Shown here: positions 59,476 to 64,000 of the stretch, in pieces | How positions within the stretch are numbered: position 1 is the first letter of the stretch | Layout of the letters: each line of letters starts with the position of its first letter | Assembly (NCBI RefSeq): GCF_900091615.1 | Contig: NZ_FMIA01000002.1 | Location: forward strand, 3,410,001 to 3,474,000 | Reading direction: 5' to 3' | Source: Micromonospora yangpuensis | Lineage (GTDB): Bacteria; Actinomycetota; Actinomycetes; Mycobacteriales; Micromonosporaceae | Length of the DNA: 64,000 nt | Notes under the pieces: generated by a model | What the model was told of the DNA's origin: nothing | Seen by the model: only the letters and a program-made list of their open reading frames with translations | The model's database searches: none | Position numbers and translations under genes: made by a program

Positions 59476-60621
59476 TCAGCCGGGTCGGGGCGCACCGAGC
59501 CGCGCCAGGGCCGAGGCCAGGTCGCTGACCTGGTCGACCAGTTGCGCGGTGCGTCGGGTGGCCTGGTCCCGGTCGTCCTCGGCCGCACGCAGCCGGGCCT
59601 GCAGGTCACCCAGGCGCTGCTCGGCGGCGGCGGCGGCCTGCCGGGCCAGGCTCAGGTCGGCGGCGAGTCCGTCGGCGCGGGCCGTGGCCGTGGCGACCTC
59701 GACGCGGGCCTGCTCGGCCTCGGCGCGGGCGGTGTCGCGGGCCGTGCCGGCCTGCGCCACGGCGTCGGTGGCCTCGGCGACGTGCTGGCGCAGCCGGTCG
59801 GCCTCGGCGCGCACCGTCGCGATCTCGGCGGTCAGGTCGGCGGCGTCGGTGCGCGCGGCGGCCAGGTCGGCGTGGGCCTGGGTGAGCGCGGCGCGTACCT
59901 GCTCGGCGTGGCCGGTGGCCTCGTCGGCCACGGCGGTCACCCGGGCGACCTCGGCGCGGGCGGTGTCGCGTTCGGTGGTCAGCTCGGCGGTGCGGTGCCG
60001 CTCGGTGTCGACCTCGGCGCGCACGGTACGCAGCTCGTGGCGGGCGGCGTCACGGTCGCGTTCGGCCTGCACCCGCAGCGCCTGCGCGGCGCTGGTCTCG
60101 CGGTGGGCGGTGTCGCGGGCCTGCTCGGCCTGCTCGGCCCGGTCGACGGCCGCGGCGGCCCGGGCGGTGGCCTGGTCGGCGGCCCGGCGGGCGTCGGCGG
60201 CCTCGGCTACGGCGGCCTCGGCCTGCTGGCGGGCCTTCGTGGCGTCGGCGCGGGCGGTGTCGGCGTCGGCGCGGGCCTCGTCGCGTTCGGTGTGTGCCTG
60301 GGCGATCTGCGCGGCGGCCTCGGCGCGCAGCTGGGCGAGTTGCCGTTCCACGCCGGTGGGGGACAGCTCGGCGTGCAGGGTCTCGGTGAGGGTCGCCACG
60401 ATCTGGTCGAGGCGGTCGACGGCCTCCCAGGTGCGGGCCACCTGCCCGGGCAGGCCGGGGGCGTGGCGGTGACGCATCCGGGTGTTGCGGGAGGCCCGCT
60501 GGCAGGCGCCGTCGTTGTCGCGGCAGTACCGGAACGGGCGGCCCGCGCCGACGCGCTGCGGCACGTCACGTCCACAGTGGGCGCAGGGGCGGGTGTCGGT
60601 GGTGGGGTGCGGGTCGTCCAT
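59476..60621 (-). CDS. Coiled-coil protein with N-terminal zinc-binding Cys cluster
   Basis: A 381-residue protein. The first 45 residues hold PCAHCGRDVPQ and FRYCRDNDGACQRAS, a likely zinc site. From about residue 65 to 370 the sequence is a very long Ala/Glu/Arg/Thr-rich coiled coil without Pro. It has no membrane segment and no ATPase motif, so it is not an SMC protein. The role is unknown; such architecture suits a cytoskeletal or nucleoid-associated scaffold. The long plus-strand open frames opposite it are shadows of the repetitive sequence. Confidence 0.7.
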   Translation of the reverse strand: MDDPHPTTDTRPCAHCGRDVPQRVGAGRPFRYCRDNDGACQRASRNTRMRHRHAPGLPGQVARTWEAVDRLDQIVATLTETLHAELSPTGVERQLAQLRAEAAAQIAQAHTERDEARADADTARADATKARQQAEAAVAEAADARRAADQATARAAAAVDRAEQAEQARDTAHRETSAAQALRVQAERDRDAARHELRTVRAEVDTERHRTAELTTERDTARAEVARVTAVADEATGHAEQVRAALTQAHADLAAARTDAADLTAEIATVRAEADRLRQHVAEATDAVAQAGTARDTARAEAEQARVEVATATARADGLAADLSLARQAAAAAEQRLGDLQARLRAAEDDRDQATRRTAQLVDQVSDLASALARLGAPRPG

Positions 60622-60669
60622 CGGGGCCGAAGTCTAGCGCCGCTGGCCGACGCCCGGGCGGGGCGCGGG

Positions 60670-61320
60670 TCAGCCGGTGGCCACGGCGGCCCGGGACCGG
60701 TCGGTGGCGATGCGGACCGCCAGGGCGGCCAGGACGCTGCCCATGACGTAGCGCTGCACGCGCAGCCAGCCGGGGCGGGTGGCCAGGAAGGCGGCGATGG
60801 TGCCGGCGCCGAACACGATCAGCGTGTTGACGGTCAACGCCACGACGATCTGGGTGGCGCCGAGGATGAGGCTCTGCACCGCCACCGGGGCGCCCTGCGG
60901 GTCGATGAACTGGGGCAGCAGCGACACGTACAGGATGGCGATCTTCGGGTTGAGCAGGTTGGTGACCAGGCCCATGGTGAACAGCCGGCGGGCCGGGTCG
61001 GCCGGCAGGGGTGTCGGGGTGAACACCGAGGTGCCGCCGGGACGCAGGGTGCGCCAGGCCAACCAGAGCAGGTAGCCGGCGCCGGCCAGTTTGACCACCA
61101 GGTACAGGGTGGGGACCAGCACGAAGACGGTGGCGATGCCGGCCACGGCGGCGAGCAGGTAGACCCCGAAGCCGGCGGCGACGCCGAGCAGGGAGACCAG
61201 TCCGGCGCGGCGGCCCTGGGCCACCGAGCGGGAGACCAGGTAGACCATGTTGGGCCCGGGGGTCAGCACCATGCCGAGGGCGACCAGTGCGATGCCCACC
61301 ATCGCTGCCGTGCTGACCAT
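60670..61320 (-). CDS. LysE-family amino acid exporter
   Basis: A 216-residue membrane protein with six hydrophobic segments: LGMVLTPGPNMVYLVSRSVA at the first, GVAAGFGVYLLAAVAGIATV at the second and FTMGLVTNLLNPKIAILYVS at the middle. These are the signatures of LysE/RhtB exporters. The ATG at 61320 was chosen over an upstream frame that runs into the operator region. It is divergent from the RHH-ClpN gene. Confidence 0.88.
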   Translation of the reverse strand: MVSTAAMVGIALVALGMVLTPGPNMVYLVSRSVAQGRRAGLVSLLGVAAGFGVYLLAAVAGIATVFVLVPTLYLVVKLAGAGYLLWLAWRTLRPGGTSVFTPTPLPADPARRLFTMGLVTNLLNPKIAILYVSLLPQFIDPQGAPVAVQSLILGATQIVVALTVNTLIVFGAGTIAAFLATRPGWLRVQRYVMGSVLAALAVRIATDRSRAAVATG

Positions 61321-61390
61321 CGCGACGCCCCGCTTTCCCCGCCGGTGTGTGCCGGTGGTGACTCTACGCCCACATCCACCCCACCGGGAC

Positions 61391-61428
61391 CCCCACTGTA
61401 ACCCCATGAGGGGTTACAGTGGGGTTAC
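61391..61428. promoter_or_regulatory. Large palindromic operator upstream of the RHH-ClpN gene
   Basis: Two perfect 15-base arms, CCCCACTGTAACCCC (61391-61405) and GGGGTTACAGTGGGG (61410-61424), flank ATGA. Inside it the octamer GGGGTTAC occurs at 61410-61417 and again at 61421-61428, with its inverse at 61398-61405, giving three half-sites. The element stops just short of the ribosome site AAGGAGG (61431-61437). Arrays of short half-sites are typical for ribbon-helix-helix repressors, and the downstream gene encodes such a domain, so autoregulation is likely. Confidence 0.7.
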
Positions 61429-61444
61429 CGAAGGAGGTGACGTC

Positions 61445-62173
61445 ATGCCGAAGGTCAACGTCTATCTGCCCGACGACCTCGCCGACGCGGTACGGCAGGC
61501 CGGGCTGCCGGTGTCGGCGATCTGCCAACGTGCCCTGGAACAGGCGGTCCGGCGGATCACCGCGATCCGTCGCACCACCCTGACCGACCTGCCCGACGCC
61601 GACCTGGCCGCCCAACTGCCCGCCTTCACCCCCCGGGCCCGCGCGGTACTCGCCGCCGCCGACACCCCCGACCGGACGCCCGGGATCGACACCGTCAGCC
61701 TGCTCACCGCCATGATCGACGAAGGGGAGAACCTGGCGCTGCACGTGCTGCGCGCCATCGACGTCGATCCCGGGCAGCTACGCCGGGACCTCACCGGCCA
61801 GCGGGACCCCACCGCCGACGACGACCGACGCTTCAGCGTGGCCGCGGCCAGCGCCCTGGAGCTGACGGTGACCGAGGCGATCGCCCTGGGACACAACTAC
61901 GTCGGCTGTGAACACCTGCTGCTCGGGTTGGTCACCGAGCCCGACGGGGCCGCCGGGCAGGTGCTGCGCACCGCCGGCGCCGAGGCGCGACTGACCCGCC
62001 GGGCGGTCACCGCGGCCCTGGCCGGCTACGCGCACCTGCGCGCCCAGGCACCGGCGCCCACCCCGGCCGGCGACCCGGCGCGGCTGCTCGCCGCCGCCCT
62101 CGACGAGCGCCTGCGTCCCCTGCTGGCACGCATCGACGGGCTGGAACGACGCCTGGACTCCCACCAGCCATGA
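61445..62173 (+). CDS. Ribbon-helix-helix DNA-binding domain fused to Clp N-terminal repeats
   Basis: A 242-residue protein. Residues 1-45 (MPKVNVYLPDDLADAVRQAG, then ICQRALEQAVRRI) look like a ribbon-helix-helix DNA-binding domain. Residues about 55-200 resemble the double Clp_N repeat of ClpA/ClpC, with FTPRARAVLAAADTPDRT, SLLTAMIDEGENLALHVLRA and ALGHNYVGCEHLLLGLVTEP. No AAA+ module follows. AAGGAGG lies seven bases before the ATG. It could tie Clp-type protein recognition to transcription control, or bind a ligand through the Clp_N pocket. The role is inference. Confidence 0.75.
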   Translation: MPKVNVYLPDDLADAVRQAGLPVSAICQRALEQAVRRITAIRRTTLTDLPDADLAAQLPAFTPRARAVLAAADTPDRTPGIDTVSLLTAMIDEGENLALHVLRAIDVDPGQLRRDLTGQRDPTADDDRRFSVAAASALELTVTEAIALGHNYVGCEHLLLGLVTEPDGAAGQVLRTAGAEARLTRRAVTAALAGYAHLRAQAPAPTPAGDPARLLAAALDERLRPLLARIDGLERRLDSHQP

Positions 62174-62195
62174 CCGACACCGGAAGGGAACTCCG

Positions 62196-63159
62196 GTGAC
62201 CACCCGGATCCTGATGCTGGCCACCGGCGACACCATGGCCCACGCCCGCCGTGGCGACACACCGGTGGTGCTCACCGGCGCCGAACTGCTGGCCACGGCC
62301 GGCCCACCCCCGCCGGGCACCGAGGTCGACGTGCGGGACCTGACCGTCGGCCCCAGCTGGGACCTCGACAGCGGCGACCAGCTCACCCTGGCCCGGCGGG
62401 TCCGCGCCGGACTGCTCGACGACGGCCACGACGCGGTGGTGCTCACCCACGGCATCGACACCGTCGAGGAGACCGCCTTCCTGACCGACCTGCTGCTGGC
62501 CCCGGACCTGCCCGGCACGGTGGTGCTGGCCACCGCCGTACGGCGCGCCCACCAGCGTGACGCCGACGCACCGGCCGCCCTGCGTACCGCGCTCACCGCC
62601 GCCGCCGACCCGGCGCTGCGCCACCACGGGGTGCTGGTGTGCGCCGACGGTGACCTGCCCGCCGCCCGCTGGGTCACCACCGGCGGCCACACCGCCCTGA
62701 CCTCCGCACCGCACCCACCGGTGGCCCGCCTCGACGACGGCCGGATCCGCATCGTCGGCACGCCGCCGCCACGCCCACCGGGCCCATCCGGGCAGCCTGC
62801 CCGCGACGTGGCGCTGATCAGGTGCTACCCCGGCATCGACGCGACCCTGGTGACCGCGGCCGTCGACGCCGGAGCCGCCGGCATCGTGCTGGAGGGCACC
62901 GGGGTCGGCAACGTGCCGGTCGGCCTGCTGGGCGCGGTCGCCGAGTGCACCGAGTGGGGCATCCCCGCCGGTGGTGGCCGCCCGCCGCCGAAGCGACGGC
63001 CACGACTGGGGCGACCTGCTGCCCCCCGACGGGCTCGCCGCCGGCATGGGTGCCATCCACGCCCGGGACCTGCCCGCCGGCAAGGCCCGCCTGGCGTTGA
63101 TGGTGGCCCTCGGCGGCGGTGGGGTCGAGGCGGTGCGGCAGTGGTTCAGCCAGCTGTGA
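62196..63159 (+). pseudogene. Asparaginase-family protein, disrupted by a frameshift
   Basis: From a GTG at 62196 the frame shows MLATGDTMAHARRG, VVLTHGIDTVEETAFLTDLL and LIRCYPGIDATLVTAAVDAG, all matching L-asparaginase/glutaminase motifs. At about 62970 the coding sense moves to the next frame. There it continues VAARRRSDGHDWGDLLPPDG, LAAGMGAIHARDLPAGKARL and a proper C-terminus, ending with TGA at 63159. One extra G in GCCGGTGGTGGCC would explain it. In the original frame the protein runs on with low-complexity Pro/Arg sequence. This is either a recent mutation or a sequencing error. The normal product would be about 320 residues. Confidence 0.75.
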
Positions 63160-64000
63160 CCGGCACCGCCGGTGGGCCGGGCCGCACCGGAGCGGCGGTG
63201 CTGTCGCGTACGGTCAACCGTGGTGCCAGCAGAGTGGCCGGCGGCACCACCTCGTCACGCAGCTTGCCCATCAGCAGGTGCACCGCCTGACGGGCCAGCT
63301 CCTCGGCCGGCACCGGCACCGAGGTGACCATCGGGCTGGCCTGCTCGGCGAACTGGTCCGGGCAGATGCCCACCACCGAGACGTCCTGCGGCACCCGTCG
63401 ACCCAGCCCCGGCAACGCGGCCAACACCGGGCCGACCGCCGCCTCGTTCTGCACCACCAGCGCCGACAGGTCCGGATGCTGCTCCCACAGCTCCACCAAC
63501 GTCTGGCGCACCGCCGCCGCGCCCTCCTCGCAGGGCCGGGCCACCGCCTGCACACCACACGCCGCGGCGGCCTCGACGACACCGGCCCGGGTACGGTGGG
63601 CAAACCCGGTGCCCCGGTCGTAGACGGCAGCCGGGGCGCCCAACAGGGCGATCCGCCGGTGTCCCAGCCCCGCCAGGTGCTGCACGCAGAGCTGACCGGC
63701 CTGGTGGAAGTCCAGGTCCACGCAGGTCAACCCGGCGGCGTCGGCGGGAAAACCGATCAGCACACTGGGCCGGGCCAGCTCCCGCAGCAGCGGCACCCGG
63801 CAGTCGTCCAGCTCCACGTCCATCAGCACGATGCCGTCGACCATGGCGCTGGCCGCGATGCGCCGCAGTCCGGCCGGGCCCTCGTCGGAGGTCACCAGCA
63901 GCACGTCGTGGTCGAAGCCCCGGGCGGTGGTCACCACCGCCATGGCGAACTGCATCACCACCGGCACCTGCATCCCGGAGCGCAGCGGCAGCACCAACGC
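63146..64000 (-). CDS. LacI-family transcriptional regulator, 5' end cut by window
   Basis: The visible 283 residues are the periplasmic-binding-protein-like effector domain of a LacI/GalR regulator: VVTTARGFDHDVLLVTSDEG, ASAMVDGIVLMDVELDD, VDLDFHQAGQLCVQHLAGLG HRRIALLG, and DVSVVGICPDQFAEQASPMV. The N-terminal helix-turn-helix lies beyond position 64000. Its 3' end overlaps the asparaginase stop by 14 bases. The effector is probably a sugar or related small molecule. Confidence 0.85.
   Translation of the reverse strand, partial: ALVLPLRSGMQVPVVMQFAMAVVTTARGFDHDVLLVTSDEGPAGLRRIAASAMVDGIVLMDVELDDCRVPLLRELARPSVLIGFPADAAGLTCVDLDFHQAGQLCVQHLAGLGHRRIALLGAPAAVYDRGTGFAHRTRAGVVEAAAACGVQAVARPCEEGAAAVRQTLVELWEQHPDLSALVVQNEAAVGPVLAALPGLGRRVPQDVSVVGICPDQFAEQASPMVTSVPVPAEELARQAVHLLMGKLRDEVVPPATLLAPRLTVRDSTAAPVRPGPPAVPVTAG

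Noticed and set aside
59542..61401. Long Gly/Val-rich plus-strand frame opposite the coiled-coil and LysE genes
   Set aside because: It is the complement of repetitive coiled-coil codons and of a clear LysE gene; no start, ribosome site or domain supports it.

Overview
The window is chromosomal DNA of a very GC-rich actinomycete. GTG starts, four-base ATGA/GTGA gene overlaps, RbpA, a SoxR with its box, and an apolipoprotein N-acyltransferase/dolichol-phosphate-mannose-synthase-like pair all point to Actinobacteria, and the general gene content resembles Micromonosporaceae. This is inference from sequence character; species cannot be assigned. No tRNA, rRNA, CRISPR array, insertion sequence or phage gene was seen.

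Layout. 0-3.4 kb (minus strand): an organosulfur operon with an SsuA-like lipoprotein, SsuC-like permease, SsuB-like ATPase and a selenium-binding-protein/methanethiol-oxidase homologue cut by the left edge. 3.5-8.1 kb: a transglutaminase-like protein, a membrane protein, an APH-type kinase, and an ECF sigma factor convergent with a zinc-finger membrane anti-sigma candidate. 8.4-14.2 kb: a plus-strand set (dehydrogenase, PTPS-like enzyme, glycosyltransferase, methyltransferase, YbhN-type membrane protein, GTP cyclohydrolase II, RibD-type reductase) that looks like a pathway starting from GTP. A FUSC protein opposes it.

16.0-31.9 kb is the most striking region: a largely translationally coupled, dissociated NRPS cluster. 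It holds a 4-hydroxy-2-oxoacid-aldolase-like enzyme, an FAH-family enzyme and an SDR. These are followed by an A-PCP protein, an asparagine-synthase-like amidotransferase, a stand-alone A domain, a free PCP and a P450. Next come an alpha/beta hydrolase with a Cys nucleophile, an APC permease, a type II thioesterase, an MFS exporter, a C-PCP protein carrying the scar of a deleted A domain, and a releasing thioesterase. I infer that one amino acid is activated on the free PCP, oxidised there, and moved by the Cys hydrolase onto the C-PCP protein, as in the SyrC and CmaE systems. The product cannot be named. A SoxR gene with its own SoxR box follows directly.

32.6-46.7 kb is ordinary accessory and housekeeping content: a Dpp/Opp-type ABC transporter, a Bcr/CflA exporter, a DUF1028 protein, a TetR regulator, two MEDS-domain signalling proteins, a glutamate-synthase-like FMN protein, a Phd-like protein, a NUDIX hydrolase, and an ArsR/SRPBCC pair. 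46.9-47.2 kb holds csbD and a perfect bidirectional terminator.

47.2-55.4 kb carries most of the lysine-fermentation route (KamA, diaminohexanoate dehydrogenase, KamD/KamE, a Kal-like hotdog protein and a MutL-like ATPase). The 3-keto-5-aminohexanoate cleavage enzyme is absent, and an amidohydrolase sits where it might be expected. 55.9-58.9 kb: lnt, a dpm1-like gene and fxsA. 59-64 kb: rbpA with a SigR-type promoter, a coiled-coil zinc protein, a LysE exporter, an RHH-ClpN fusion gene behind a large palindrome, a frameshifted asparaginase, and a LacI regulator cut by the right edge.
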